Assembly (NCBI GenBank): GCA_945883495.1
Contig: CAMCXS010000007.1
Location: 62,001-126,000 of the forward strand
Direction of reading: 5' to 3'
DNA length: 64,000 nucleotides
DNA from: Akkermansia muciniphila
GTDB taxonomy: Bacteria > Verrucomicrobiota > Verrucomicrobiia > Verrucomicrobiales > DEV007
A program made the position numbers and the translations under genes. Below the pieces are notes generated by a model. That model searched no databases, was not told the origin of the DNA, and saw nothing but the letters and a program-made list of their open reading frames with translations. This document shows, one piece after another, positions 1-15,000 of this stretch (positions within the stretch are counted from its first letter, which is position 1; each line of letters starts with the position of its first letter).

Positions 1-3000
1 GCGTTCCCGCCGTGCCATTGTTGAAGGCGAGATTCGAGCTGATCACTGGCGCGGTGGTGCCGTTCAGGATGAGGCCACCACTGACGACTTGCAGGAGCGA
101 GTTGCTGCCCGCTGCTGTTATGTTGCTGTCGGTGCGGAGGGCGCGGACGCTGATGGTGCTGTCGGCGACGGACGTGGCGGAGAGGATGTCCGCCAGCGAG
201 GTGGCGGAGCTCGCGGCGAGTGTGCCAGTCGTGGTGGCGTTGTGGAGGACGAGTCCGGCGGTGGCGTCTTGGTAACGCAAGAAATTGAGATTGCCGTCAT
301 TGAGGCCAAGGCCAACCACGGTGGGGGAAGTGAGCAGGCCGCTGGTGTTGCCCAAGGCTGCGGGGATGAAGCGCTCTGTGGTGCCGAGATCCGAGCTCAG
401 ATTCGAGCTGATGACGGTCAACATGCCGTTGGTGCCCCGGGTGAGGGCGGTGGCGGTGAGCGAGGAAGAGACTCCGGTGCCCTTGAGCAGTTGAACCGAG
501 CCTCCGTTGTAGGTCAAAGTCGGGATCGTCAGTGCCTGATTGGCGATTCCGAAGGTCAAGGCGGTGGAGGCGGTCGCGGCGGCGGAGGTGGGGAGGCTGA
601 GGGTGATGTTGTTTCCGTTGACGGCCGTCACGATGGAATTCGCGGCGATGTTCGTGCCGGTGACGGTCATGCCGGGGACGATGCCCACGGAGTTGCTGAC
701 GTTGAGCACGTAGCTGGCGGCCGTTTGCGTGGTGCCGACGGTGACGCCCACTGGAGCGGTGCCGGTGACGGCGGTCAGTTGGAGGGTGCTGCCGCTGAGC
801 GTGACGGCCCCGGTGCCGAAGGGTTGTTGCGTGCCCGCCGCCGTGCCCATGGCAGTGCTGACGATGCCGCCACCTCCGGGAATGCCGCCGATGAGGAGGC
901 TATTGTTGGCGTTCGTCGTGGCGTTGAGGACGAGCGTGCCCGTTCCGGTCTTGGTGAGACCGAAAGCGCCGGGGATCGGCAAGCCTTGGGTCAGGGTGTT
1001 GCTGCCGGAGACTTCAATCGTGCTGGCGGCCGTTTGAATGAACTGACGCGGCGTGAGGAAGGTGCCGCCCACGGAAAGCGTGCCGCCGCGGAGACGGACA
1101 TGGCTCGGAAGACCAGCCAACTGGGAGCCGGCCGCGGCCAACACATTGGTGGAGCCGAGCGCTGCATCGCTGGTGACCCGAAGCGTTCCGGCGTCGATGA
1201 ACCACGAGGTGCCGTAGTTGCCGTCAGTGGTGCTGGCGTTCACCACGGAGCTGCTGCCGGTGATCGTGAGGATACCCGGGCCGGTCTTGAGGAGGTTGGC
1301 TCCCACCGCCCCGCTGGCGGTTAGATTGGAGTCGAACTGGATGGCGCCGTGGGTTGTGTTGACGGCGAATGTGCGGTTGCGCAGCGAGGAGTCGGTATTG
1401 ATATCGAAGGCGCCTCCCGCTCCTGGGTTGACCGTGTTGATGAAGGTGAGGTTGCCGCGGCCCTCGAAGGTAGTGGCGAGGTTCGAGGCGGTGCCCATGC
1501 TGGCCAACTGGTTTGGAATCAGGCGGTTGGCGCCGTCGGAGCCGAGGGTCGTGCCGCCGTTGTTCGAACCGGAGCCAAAGAGAACGGTGCCGGTCCCGAA
1601 CGGACTGGTGATGATGTTGAGGGCGTTGGCGGGCCCGGTGTAGAGAGAATCCGCGCCGATGACGATGCGCGCGGCATCCAGGAAGGTGGAGCCGGAGTAG
1701 GTGTTCGGGGAATAGCCGTTGGCATCGCCGCCTAGATACACGACACCGCTTCTCACGGCCGGGTTGGCAGTATCGCCGACACGAACGGTAACCGCACCGT
1801 TGCTGGTAATGGGGCCGAGGACCTCAAACCGACCGCTGTTGGCAGCCTGAATCTGGGTGATCCGGTTGGTTCCACCCGTGACGATGCTGATGCCACCGGT
1901 GAGTTTGGAGGTGTAGAGGCTGTTGCCGAAGACGGAAACGTTGGTGGTATCGGCCGTGTTTTGGATGATTATGTCGCGGCCGAAGGTGACCTGGCCGCTG
2001 AGGCCGATGCCGCCGCTGTTCCCAGTGGTGCCGGCGCCGGAGTAGAGCAACGGGGTGTTGCTGACCCCGAGAGCACCGGCGGTGTTGGGCAGGACGTTAT
2101 TGCCGACGAGGAGGCCGGAGAACGTGGTGCCGGTGCTTGGAAGGTTGTTGTTCGGCGTGATCGTGGTGGTGCCGGTGTAGGTGTTGAGCCCGTTGAGGAC
2201 GAGGGGCTGGTTGCCGGCCTTAACCAGATTGCTGTCGACGCCGCTGATGACGCCGTTGATCCCGAAGGTTGAGGGTTGACCTCCTACGCCGATTTCAAGG
2301 ACCCGAGTGCCCCCTGCGCCGGTGGCCGCGAGGTTGACGTTGCCCCGGAAGACCAAATCGCCATTGCCCTGCCACCGAAGGTCAGCAACGAGATCGATCG
2401 GATTGAGAATGCTGACAGCGCCGTTGAAGGTTTGCAGGGCACCACCTCCGCCCCCGGCGACGGTGCCGGCCAAACTACCCCCAACGTTGGCGGATTGATT
2501 GATGGTGATGGTGCCTGTTCCGGCGGCGAAGTTGTTGCCGAGGTTGAGGATGGAGTTGCGATTCGCGGTGAATCCACCGGTGAAATTCTGGCGTGTCAGG
2601 ACGGTGATGTTCGTGTTTCCGTTAATGACTCCAGGCGTGTTGTTGGCATTGCCGCTGGTGGCTCCCAGCTGGACGCTATTGGTTCCGGTGAGAACATTTT
2701 CAAAGGCGTTCGAACCGATCTGCATCGTTCCCTGGCTGCCGCCTCCTCCGAAGCGATAGACTCCGTCCGTGGAGGCGCCCAGCGTGGGAGCGAAGTAGAC
2801 CTGGCTGCTGACTCCACTTGTCATGGAGCCGAGCCAGAGGCGCTCGACTGGCCCACCAGCGTTAAGGGCGGTTTCCATGGCGCCCATGTCGAGGGGACGA
2901 TACTGCCAAGAGTTATCGAGGGCGATGACGCCAAGGTTGGCGCCGGTGGTGGTGAGCTGAACCTGGCCATCCGCCGCTGCGCCGGTGGTGAGACGGGCGA

Positions 3001-6000
3001 GAATATCCGATTGAGTCAGAGGGCTTCCGTTGCTGTTGTAACCGAAGGAAATGCCGGAGATGGCCCAGTCGTCGCTCGAGGCATAGACTTTCTGATTGGC
3101 GATGTTCGACGCGTCCGCGAGGCGGATCATGGTGCCCGGTTGCAGGTTAATATCCCCAGCGCCAAAGGGCGTTCCAGAAAGCGTCAACGAGGCGACGACG
3201 CTGGAGGAGGTGTTCTGTGTGGAGGGCCAGACATCGAGTCCAATGGCACCATCTGTGCCGAAACTGTTGGAGCCGTTGGCGAACATGAGGCCGCCGTTGC
3301 CGATCTTGATCAGCTTGCCAGAGGCGGCTCCGGTGACCTGACCCTCCAGAATGCTCTGGTTGGACGTCCCGAAGCTGGAACCGATGATCGTCGTGTTGGC
3401 GCCCAGGGAAGTGGTTCCAGAAACGGCGATGCCGTTCTGCGAGAAGTTGAGGAAGATAGGGGAGTTGGGTCCGAGATCGGCGATCGTCAGATTGTTGATC
3501 CGCTGCATGATCCCCTGGTTGTTGTTGGTGATCGTGGCATCGGCATTGACCGTGACGTTGCTGCCGATATTGCCGGTCAGCCGGACGCCGCTAGTGATGT
3601 TGGAATCGCGGCCGGCGCTGTTGGAGAGGAGGCTGTCGATGATGAGCGTGCCGCCATTGAGGATGACGTTCTGGCCGTTGGTGACGCTGGCGATCGCTGT
3701 TCCAGTGCTAGAAACCGGGTTTTGCAAGAGGAGGTTGGCCTCATTGAGGGTGATATTGCCGGTCAAACCTGGATTGCTGGAACTCAGGTTCAGCTGGTTC
3801 GGACCAAACTTGGTCAAACCTCCGGAGCCGGTGATCTGGGCGTTGATCGTGGACGTCGCGACACCGGCGTAGATGACGGCCTCGTTGGAGCCGAAGGCGA
3901 GGGTCATCGGAAGAGTGACCGGGCTAACGGTGGCGGAGGCGGTCTGAACCGGGTTGATGGCGCCGCCCGTCAGCAGGAGGCCGCCGAGTCCGGTGTGGCC
4001 GCCAGAGAAGGTAATGGTGTTAAAGCTGGCGGTCGGTCGGATGTTGAAGCCGTTGCGCAACGCGTAAACCGTGGAATTGGCCGAGAGTGTGGCGTCGGCC
4101 CGCACATCGAGCGTCGTGCCCGCCCCGAGAGCGCCGATACTGCCACCCGTGCTCACGCTGCTGTATCCCATCTGATTCGCGGCGAGTGTCGCGGATCCGG
4201 GGGCGATGAGCGTCTGGAAGCCGGACGTGTTGTTGTAGCCAACGTACGAATTGCTGGTCCGATCGATAATCCAGACCGGGGCGATTCCATTGGTAGCCCC
4301 GGCGCCATTGGCCGTGGTTCCGGCGCGGGTGATGCCTCCGCTGACGAGCAAGCGATCGAAGGAGGTGGGGGAAATGCCGGCGGTGAAGACGCCAGTGCCG
4401 GTCGCGGTGGCGGCGGAGCTAATGGTGATCGAGGTGGCGCTGGCGATGGCGGTGATGGTGGCTCCACTGGGGATGCCGGGGCCAGTGATGGCTTGGCCGA
4501 TGGCCATGCCGGTGGTCGAACCGACCGTGACGGTGGTCGAGCTGTTGGTTGATCCGCTGACCGAAGCAAAGCTAGGAACACCCAAAGTCCCCGCGGCGGA
4601 AGTGGTCAGGCCGAGCGTCGCACCGGCGTTGCGGGTGAGGCCCGGCGTTTCGAGGGTTGCGGAACCGGCTCCCGCGACGCGAGCCACGGTGATCGTGGAA
4701 CCCTTCTCGATGGTCAAGCCTCCGACGAGTTCGTAAGATTGTGCGTTGGCGGCGCCGGAGAGGCGGAAGGTGCCCCCGTTGAGATTCTGACCGGTGGCGT
4801 CCGCCCAACGTCCTTGCCCGCCGGTCACCGCGCCAAGTTGATCGACGATGGTGACGGCGCTGCCGGGGCGCATCACGATGACGTTGCTGTTGGCATTGGT
4901 GGAGGAATTGTAGAAGGACGGGCTGTTCAGGCCACCCGGGTTGCCGAGGGTGAGGGTTCCGTAGACTTCCACGGGGCCAGAGCCGAGTGGCGTGGAGGTG
5001 GAGCCGGTGTCGATCGTGGCAGTGGAACCGCGGTAGATGGTGGTGCCGCCGGAGAAGTTGTTGGAGTTGCGGAAGACGACGCCACCACTGCCAGCGGTGG
5101 TTGTGGCGAGGTTGCCAAGCTGCGAACCGATGAGGACGCGGGCGGTGCCGGTGAGGACGTTGTCAGAGCCGGAGAAGGCCAAGTTGGACCCGGTGTTGCC
5201 ACCGAGGCGATAGGTGTTGTTCGAACCAACTCCGAGGGTGGGGGCGAGATACTGGATTTCTTGGGCTCCGTAACTGCCGAGGAAGAGGGTGCCGTTGCCA
5301 TAATCGGCGAGGTTCAATGGGGTATTGAAGGCGGGGACGGCGAGTTGGAGCGAAGCACCGCCCACGCGGACGCCGTTGATCTCTGCATTGCCGATACCGC
5401 CGTTCATGCGGATTTGCGGATTTAGCCCGGTGCCTGGGTTGAAATCGGTGTCGAGGACGATGGCGGGGAGGCTGTTGATATTCGTGTTGAGGTTGACCGA
5501 CGGAACACCCGAGAGACTACCGTTATCAGCGATACGAAGCGCGGCGCCGGGATTGACATTGACGTTGCCCGTCCCGAGCGGAGTGCCGCCAGTCCCGGTG
5601 ACCTGTACGGCGCCGACGTGAACATTGGTGCCGCCGGAGAAGGTGTTCGAGGTTCCGGAGATGCGGAGGGTGCCGTAGCCGGTGGTGGCCCCACCGAACT
5701 TGTTGAGTGCGGCGGCGCCGGTGACCTCTCCGGCCAGTTCGAGGAAGGACGCACCGCCGGACGTGGTGTTCACGTTGGCGAAGGCTCCGCCGAGCGTGGT
5801 GGTTCCGGCCGTCCGGAGGGAGTAGCTGTTGCCGCCGGTGAGGGTGAGGCTGCCGTTGGCGATGGAGAGGTTCCCGATTTGGATCTGGTTGCCGGTGTTG
5901 GCGTTGACGCGGTCGACGTTGATGGTGGCGGGGCCGTTGACGGCGACGTTGATCCCGTTGGTGGTTGGGTTTCCGAAGACGATGCGTCCGTTGGGGCCGC

Positions 6001-9000
6001 CGCCGTTGCTGTTGAGCCGGAGTTCACCGCCTTGGAGAGTGACGGTGCCTGGGGTGGAGCCGTTGGCGCCGCCCAGAGCCATTGGATCTTGGGCGATGAG
6101 AATGCCCTGGTTGACGGTGACGCCACCGGTGAAGCTGTTCTGGTTGGCGAAGGTGTTGTTGGGGGTGATGTTGCCGAGGGTCAGCGTGCTCAGGCCACTT
6201 TTGACGAGTCCTGTGGTTCCGGTGCCGCCATTGATGCCGTTGACGATGTTGCCGAGGAAGGTGGTCGAGGTGTTGCCGCTGACGGTAATGGTGCCTGGGG
6301 TATTGGTGGCGTTTCCGATGACTCCTGCGGTGCCGGAAAGGCTTGCGACGGTCGCGTTGCCGCCGTTGACGTTGAGTTTTGCGGTATCGTTCAACACCAA
6401 GCCGGTGGTGAGACGGGTTGCTGCGTTCGGGGTACCCAGGGTCAAGGTTCCATTATTGACCGACAGTGCTCCCGCGATGGTGTTTGCTCCCGAAAGAACC
6501 AACTCGCCCGCACCGGTCTTGGTCACTGTCCGGCCGGTGATGCCCCCGCTGATGGTTCCGGTGACACCTGTGTTTCCACTCACGTAGACGATGCCTTCAC
6601 TGGTTTGCGCCGCGACGGCGGGATTGACGGCGAGCGTCAAGCCGCTGGCGGTGGCGGTCGCGGCGGCGCTGATGGTGATGGTCGTGCCGCTGGCAATGGT
6701 GGCGATCGTGGCACCCGTGGGAATGCCGGGACCGGAGATTGGCATGCCGACAGTGAGACCGGCGGTGCTGGGGACCGTGACGGTGGTCGTGGCGTTCGTG
6801 GAGGCGCCCGTGAGATTCACCGTGGAAGCCAAGCCGTTGACGATGACGTTGGAGCCGATCGTGCTGGTGCCGTTGAAGAGGATGGCCCCCATGTCATTCG
6901 TGTTCAGGCTGCGGAGGCGCAGCGTGCCATTGCTGAGATTGGCAGTGGTGGTCAGGCCGAAGATGTCGGTGACTCCGGTGATCGACGTGGGAGCGGTGAT
7001 GTTGGCGATGGTGCCAGGGGTAGAGCCCGTGAAGGTGTTGGTCAGGGCTGAGGCGGGGGTAGCGGAAATGAAACCGACCACGGGATCGTAGGTCACGAAG
7101 CTGGCGGATTGATCCGTGCTGGAGGCGAGGCGGAGAATCGACCCGGCGACGGCGTTGACGTTATTGCCGGTGAATCCGCCGATGTTGTTCAGCGTGGCGA
7201 GTTGCTGAGGAGTGGTGGTGACTTGGCCGAGGATGGTGCCGCCGAGGACGCGTGCATCCGAATTGGGGGTATTGCCCAGGCTCCCGCTGGTGCCGGGAAC
7301 GATGGCGAGGATCCCCGAACCGCTGCGGGTCAAGGTGGTGGTGGTGAGTTGGATGTCATTTCCCATCTGGGCGTCCAGTCTCAGGTATCCGTTGCCCGCA
7401 AACGTGAGGGTCGGTATGGTCAGGGCTGCGCCGGGGCCGCTGGTGTTGATGCGAAGGGAGCCGCCATTGAGCGTTACGGACTGGTCGCCGAACGGGGTGC
7501 CTTGGGTGTTCTGCGTCATCAACGTGGCGCCGTTGCTGATGACCGAATTGTCGTGGGCGTTGGCACCGGACTGGTTGCCATTGAGGATCAACGTGCCGGG
7601 CCCGTTCGCCACGAGATTGCCGAGGGCGTTCGCGGTGAGGCCGTTGACCGTGTAGGTCTTGCCCGAAGCGACGTGAATGGACGCCGTCTGACCCGCGGTG
7701 TTGGGGATGGTGACGACGCGGTTGGTGGTGACGTTGTCCGTGATCAGCAGGTGACCGCCGTTGCCAAAGGTAATCCCGCCCGGCAGAACGTTGGTTCCGC
7801 CAACGCTGCCGAGATTGTTATCGGCGCTGATGCTGAGGACCCCGGCATTAATTGTCGTGGTGCCGAGGTAGGTGTTGGCGTTGTCGAGTCGCAACGTTCC
7901 CAAACCGGATTTCGTCAGGCCGGTCTGGGCTCCGACGAGGGTGAAGTCTCCGCTGATGAGGCCATCCACGGTGAGCGTGGTGGCCGCGCCGACATCAATG
8001 GGGCTGGTCTGAAGGAGCTGGATCGGGTTGGAGACCGTGTTGTCCACGTCCCATGAGGCAAGGGTTCCTGAATTCAGGATGAGATTGTTCGGCAAGGTGA
8101 TCGTTGGGTCGGGAGCGAGAGCGAGTGTTCCCTGGCTGATCACCGTGTCATTGTAGCCCAAATCGAACGAGGGCCGATTGATGCGAAGGATTCCGACGCC
8201 TGTCTTGACCAGGGAAGCACCACCCTCAATCCGGCCCGTGAGGTTCACGATGCGATCCGTGCCTGCGACGCTGATGGCGCGGTAGGTGGCTCCGGAGAGA
8301 TCGATATCGCCGCTGAAGGTGAGGTCGGTCTGGCCCTGCGCGCCGGCCCCGATGAAGGCATCCGCCGTGAAGGCTCCGAGAAGGTTGCCGGATCCAGCCA
8401 ACGCGCTGAGCACTCCCGATCCCGTGAAATTGATGGGGTTCGTGATGGTCATCGGCTGGAGCAAGCCGATGGTCGTCGTCACTCCGAGGCCGGTGGCGTT
8501 GACTTCGAGCGTGCCGCTGTTGAACGAGATCGGGCCGGAGCCGAGCGCGTTGGCATTGGCGATCCGGAGGATGGCGTTGCCATTGATGGTGGTGCCGCCG
8601 GAGTAGGCGTTTGGAGTGTTCAGGATCACGGTGCCGCCGTTGCCGATGAGGTTGGCTACGGGAGTGCCGGTGACGGCGCCAACGATCACGGAGTTGCCCG
8701 CGCCATCGACCAGGACGGGGCTGTTGATCTGAAGGGTGCCGCCGCCCGTGCCGAGGCGATAAGTGGTCCCGGCGCCAGCTCCGAGGCTGGTGGCGGTGTA
8801 GTTGCCGCCAGCGGTGGAACCGAGATACAGTTTGGTGCCCGCCTGGGTCAGCGCAGTGCTGAAGCCGACGACGTCAATCGCCACCGTGCCGTCGATGTCC
8901 GAATTGGTGCTGGAGAAGGTGACGCTGCCGGGGACGGCGCCGTTGTAGCCCAAGCCGAAGACACCAATGCCGTCGTTGTTCGTGTTGATGGTGGTCACCG

Positions 9001-12000
9001 TGGTGCCGATGGCAGCGGCGTTGGAGACGCGCAAACCGGCGCCTGGGTTGACGGTGATGGTTCCGGCTGAAGTAAGCTTTTCGTTCGCTGCGGTGGTACT
9101 GCCCAGGCGCGTCTCCAAGGTGCCCATATCGACGACGATGTTCCCGGCGTAAGTGGAGGCACCGCCGATCACCATGTTTGCGACGCCTGCCTTGGTGATG
9201 GATGGGGTGGATCCGCTGAGACCACCGAGGGCGTTCAACTGGTTGGTATTGAAAATCGTGGTCCCAGCGCTGCCGTTTGCCGTCAAGCCGCCGAAGATCG
9301 TGGTGGTCTGGCCGCCTTGAACCCCGAGGGCGGTCGCGCCCGAGCCGAGGGTGACTGGTCCGACGGCGCTGCTGGCGGCGGAGGCGGCGAGAATGCCATT
9401 CCCGGTGTAGCTGACCGCATTCTGGACGAAGGCATTGCCGACCGCGTTGTTGTAGGCGCCGCCGGAGATGTTGATGGCGGGGCCAGCCGTGTTGAACGAG
9501 CCCCCCAGAGCATACTGGGCACCGGCGGAGAGGGTGCCGTTGTTGACGGTGATCGTTCCGGTCAGGCTGTTGTTGCTGGGGGCGGAGATCGTGAGCAGGC
9601 CATTGCCGCTCTTAGTGAAGCCGCTGAAACCGCCTGCTGATCCGAACGAAGCTCCGATGGTCATGTTGAGAAGCGTGTTGCCCTGGTAAGCGTTCTCGAC
9701 CGTTAAGGTGGGCGTGGCGGTGCCGAAGCTGATGGTGCCGTTGAGGGTTAGGTTCTGGGCGGAAGTGCCGAAGATGAGTTCGGAGTTCGCGGTGATGTTG
9801 TTGGAGATGGTCCGGGTGGCGCCACCGGCGACGAGCTTGGTGCCATTCGCGATGGTGAGCGTGCCGGTTCCGACGGGGCCGGCGGTTACCGTTGACCCGA
9901 CGGTGTTCGGCGTGCTATCGGCGCCGAAGACGATCGATCCCGCGTTCAGGGCGACGCCGCCAGTGAAGGTGCTAGCACCCGTGAGAATCAGGGAGCCCGC
10001 GCCGGTTTTGGTGATGCCTCCGCCGGTGCCCGTGTTGACGCCGCTGAGGATTAGGCCAGTGGGGGAGAGTCCGCTGACGTTGATGGTGCGGGAGGACGCA
10101 CCGAAGTCGATGACGCTGGCGACCGTTGGGGTGGTGCTGAAGCTATCGTTGACGGCGGTGATGCTGCCCGTGAGTGTCAACGTTCCGCCAGTGACGGTAG
10201 GGGTGGCTGTGCTGCCGGAGTTGTTGAAGGTGATGTTTCCGGAAACGTTGTTCGTACCGGTGTAGGTCAGGGTGGAACCGCCGTTGAGGGTGATGTTGGT
10301 GGCGGCGGGGATTTGGTTGGCGGCGGCCACGGTGACGGCGGCGTTGTTCACGGTGAGGCCACCGGTGGATGGGAGGGCTGAGGCGCCGTTGATGGCAAGC
10401 GTGCCTTGGTTGACGATCGTGCCGCCAGTGTAGTTGTTGCTGCCGGAGAGACTCAGGGTCCCTGCGCCGCTCTTGACCAAGGCGTTCCCGCCGGTAATGG
10501 CACTGGAGATGGTGGTGGTGTTGGTATTGATGTAGGCGAAAAGTTCGCTTCCGCCTGAGGTGAGGCTCCCTTCACTAATGGTCAAGGTTTGGTTGGCCGC
10601 CATGAGGAGACCACCGGTCCCGATCGTCAGCGTCCCGCCAGAGCCAAGCGCGATTGTGGCAGCGGCACTGGGATTGACTCGCAATGAGTTGATCGTGCGT
10701 GTCCCAACGCCCGTGATGCTGGCTGCCGTGAAGAGGATGTTGTCGGTGCTGGTTCCAGCGGTGAGCAACGCGGTGGAATAGGTTGGATACGAGGTGCCTG
10801 CCGTGCCGAGGGCGCCGACCCCACCGGCTGTGCCGGAAGGCGTGAGGTAGCCGGCGAAATCGGTTCCATTGACGACGGCCCACCCACCGATAATGCCATT
10901 GGTGAGTGTGGGCGCTGTGGTGAGGATGATTTGGCTGTTGTTGGTACCGCCCGCTCCGGGGTTGGTTCCGGTGAAGTTGACGGTGGCTCCCGCCGAACGG
11001 CTTAAGCTCGGGATCGTCAGCGTCGAGGGAAGGACCGTACCAGTTGCCGGAGTCACGGTGATGGTGTTGGCTCCTCCTGAACCGGCGCCGCCCATAAGGG
11101 TGATGGCACCGACGGTGGCCGCGCTTTGGACGCCGGTGTAGGCCAAGGTGCCACCTTGCATGTTGATGGCGGTGGAGCCGACGCGGGTGGAGATCACGTT
11201 GAGGCCGGTGTCGCTGAGGGTCAATTGACCGAAAAGATTGGTGATGCCAGAGGTGCCGGAGAGTTGGCCTTGGTCACGAAGTTCCAGGATACCTCCTCGG
11301 ATGATCGTTGAGCCGGTGTAAGTATTGTTGCTGGTCAGGGTGGTCGTGGTGTTCCCGGAACGCGTGAAGTTGAGATTGCCGGTGATGGACCCACCAAAGG
11401 TGCTGGAGCCTGGAGCAGAGGTCAACGTCGCAGCCGTCAGGCTGGAGTTGGTCACGATGCCGCCGCTGCCGGGGAGGGCGGACGAGCTGTCAAGCGTGCC
11501 AATGGCTTGGTTGAACCCGTTGAGGTCGAGCGTGCCGCCAGTGACCCGAACCGACTGCAAGGTGGGCGTGGTGTTGGTTGGGATGACGGTCAAGGTGTTG
11601 TCCACTCCGCTGTTGAGCGTGAGCAGACCGTTGTTGATCGTGGTTTGGCTGCCGCCGGTGAAGAACTGCTGCCGGTTCAGGCTCATCGCTCCGGCTCCGG
11701 TTTTGAGGAAGCCGTTGTTGCCGAGGACCTGGGCGTTGAAGTCTAGTGTGTTCCCAGAGTCGAGCTGATGCACGATCAACTGGTTGCCCGCCGATTGAAT
11801 CAGACCTCCGGTGAAGTCGGTGCCGCTGGCATCGAGGACAAGCACACCACCACTGGAAATGGCCAGGATGCTTTCATTGCGGATGGCGTTGAGTGCGCTG
11901 GGACCATTCAGGGTCAGGGTATTCACCGTCAGGCTGCCATAGGTCTGGGCGCTGTTCACTGCGACGTTGGAGGCGGTGGAAACGGCTCGGAACAGGCCGG

Positions 12001-15000
12001 GGGCCAGTTCCGAAGCGGTAATGGGCCTAACGCCACCAGCCGTGGTGACGGTGGCGAAGCCTGTCCCCAGTCCGGTGGCACTGGTGTCCGCGATGATGTC
12101 GGGACGGACATTGATGGTGTTGGTGCCGACGCCGGTTGAACCGCCGGTGAACGCGTTGCTGATGAGAGGCACCATGAGGTTGGCCACTCCGGCGCCGGGA
12201 GTGGAGCCGAGGTTATCGCCCCGGATGAGCAAGGATCCGCCGCCAGAGATATTAGCGATGTTCCCCGCATTCAGGATGAGCGACTGGCTGGGGTCAGCGT
12301 CCAGTGTGATGATGGAGCCGCCCGACTGAATCGTGATCGCGCCGGTCGCCCCCAGGTTGATATTTTCCACTGTGGATGCTCCCGAGTTCCCAACGATCCT
12401 AAACTCGCCTCCCTGGAACGTGAGATTGCGCACCAGGCTGGCTCCCACCGCAAAGTCGGTGCCGCCGAGACGATTGTTGAGATTCGTTCCGCTATTGTCG
12501 AGTGTCAGTGTGCCGCCATCCACCACGGTGTAAGTGGTGAACTTGGTGCTGCCGTTGGCACCGCTAAGGACGGATGTGCCCTGAGAGGTGATGAACGTGC
12601 CGATGCCGGTGGTGCCGGTGCCGGCGGCGCTGTCGATCGTCAACGTGCCGTTGCCGATCTTGGTAAGGTTGAACGAGGTGGATGCTTGGTGGGCCGAACC
12701 AAAACGGCCGGAGAAGGTGAAGTTCGAGTTGTCGAAGCCAGTGGTCAGGGTAGCGGCGGTGCCAGAATTATTGGTGACCAGACCGGTTCCGGTGATGGAG
12801 CCGGTGACCGTGCTCAACCCAGCGAGATCGAGGGTGCCGCCACTCGTGACATTGATGTTGGAGAAGCGGGAAAGTGCGTTGGTGTTTCCGGGGCGCAGGG
12901 TTCCGTTGTTGATCTGGGTGATGCCGGTATAGTCGTTCGCAATGTTCGCGAGAGACAGGATGCCCGGGCCTTCTTTCGTGACGGAGAAGGAACTGGTGTA
13001 TTTCGCGCCCAAAGTTCCCGTGACTGCCGGGCTTTCGACCGTGACCGTGGGCGTTCCCGAGCCGAAGGAGACCGTGCCGTTGAGGGTGAGGTTGTTCGAG
13101 GAGACCCCGTTGATGATGAGGTTATTGTCCGCCAGGGTGATAGGGTTGTAGATCGAGGTGCCGGTGCCAGTCAGTTTGAGACCAGAGGCTACCGTAACCG
13201 TTCCCAGGCCGAGGGGACCAGCGGCCTTGATGCCCGCGTTGAACTGATCACTGGCTCCGATGATGAGGCTCCCTTGGTTGAGTGCGATTCCGCCGGTGAA
13301 TGTGCTATTGTTGCTGGTAAGCGCCAGGGCACCGGCGCCCGTCTTGGTGATGCTGCCACTTCCTTGGATGATTCCGGACAGGACCAAGCCGTTGAGCGAA
13401 AGGCCGGAAACATCAACGGTCCGTGCGGAACTGCCGAGGTTCAGGGCGGCGCTGATAGTGGGGGTTAAGCCAAAGGTGTCATTGACCGAGGTGATGGTGT
13501 TCCCGATGGAGAGGACCGTCGGGATGGTCAAGGTGGTGTTGGTCGCCGATGCCGTGGCAGGAGCGGTAATCGTGATGGTGGTGCCGTTCACGACGGAAGC
13601 GATGGTCGCGCCAATCGGGATGCCTGTTCCGGTGATGGGTTGTCCAGCGGCCAAACCGGCGGAGGAGGACACGGTCACCGTGGTGCTCCCGGTGACCGTG
13701 GTGGAGTTCGTGAGGGAGAATCCAGTGCCGGCGATTGTCGGCGCTGCGTTGCCACCTTGGTTGTTGAAGGTGATGGTGCCGTTAACGGTGTTGAAGGATC
13801 CCGCGTAAGTGAGGGTGCCGCCTCCGTTGATGACGATGTTCGTGCCATTGGCGATCTGGCCCGGATTGGTCGTCATGGTCACCGCCGCATTATTGATCGT
13901 GAGCCCACCGGCCTCCGGGATTTGGACAGAACCTGCTGCACCGCCGAGCGTCAGGGTGCCGGCGTTGACGATGGTGCCGCCGCCATAGTTATTGGAGTTG
14001 GCGAGAGCCGAGGCCAAAGTCAGTGTGTTCGGCCCATTCTTGACAAGCGCCACTCCTCCGCCCGTGATGGTCGCACCGATGGTGGCGGTGTTGTTGGCAT
14101 AGACGAACAGCTCAGCACCGCCGGAGGTCAGGTTGCCTGTGTTAATCGCGCTGGCGGCGCCGTTGAGAAGAAGTCCGCCCGAGCCAATGGTCAGCGTGTT
14201 GCCTGCTGTGATATCGATGGTGGAGGCGGCGCTGACCCGGAGGGAGTTGATCGTGCGGTTGGTGACCCCGGAAACGTTGGCCGCGACTGTAATGTTGTCG
14301 GTTGCTCCGCCAGCAGTGAGAGCAGCGCTCGAGTAGCTGCCGAATCCAGCCGTACCAACCGCGCCGATTCCGCCTTGGGTGGCTCCGGGGGAGACGTAGC
14401 TGGCGAAGTCAGTTCCGTTGACGGTGGCCCAACCGCCGAGAATGCCATTGGTCAGTGTGGGAGAGGCGCCGTTGATCTGGCTGAGGACAATCCCACTCGA
14501 CCCGACAGCCACGACCCCGGCGGAAGCGCGTTGGCCCAGGTTGGAGCCGGTGAAGTTAACCGCCCCCCCGGTGTTCCGGATGAGATTACCGATCGTGAGC
14601 AGGGACGTGCCGGTGTTCCCTACGGAATTGGTAGCGATCGTTGATTGCCCGCCAAGCACGGTCACAGTGCCGAGGGATTCAGTGACCGCCTGGCCTGGGA
14701 CACCGATGAGGGCGATGGTGCCGCCTCGGGAATTCACGGCGTTGGTATCCGCGATGCGATCAGTGAGATTTGCCAAGGTACTGTTATCGATGTTCACAGC
14801 GCCGAACTGCAGATTGAGTCCTGCCGTGCTGGCCAGAGCGCCATTGTCACGAAGTTGCAGGGTGCCGCCGCGGACGTTGGTGGCGCCGGTGTAGGTTTGT
14901 GGGCTGGTCAAGAGGGTGGTGTTGTTCCCTGACCGGTCGAAAGTGATCGGCCCGCTGATGACTCCCCCAAAGTTGCCGCCACCGGTCGAGGTGAAGGTCG

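Noticed and set aside
2276-4552. Plus-strand ORF of 758 codons and many shorter plus-strand ORFs in 1-24 kb
   Set aside because: Antisense to the giant PATR frame; the translations are Gly/Asp/Val-rich products of the GC-rich complement with no domains or starts.
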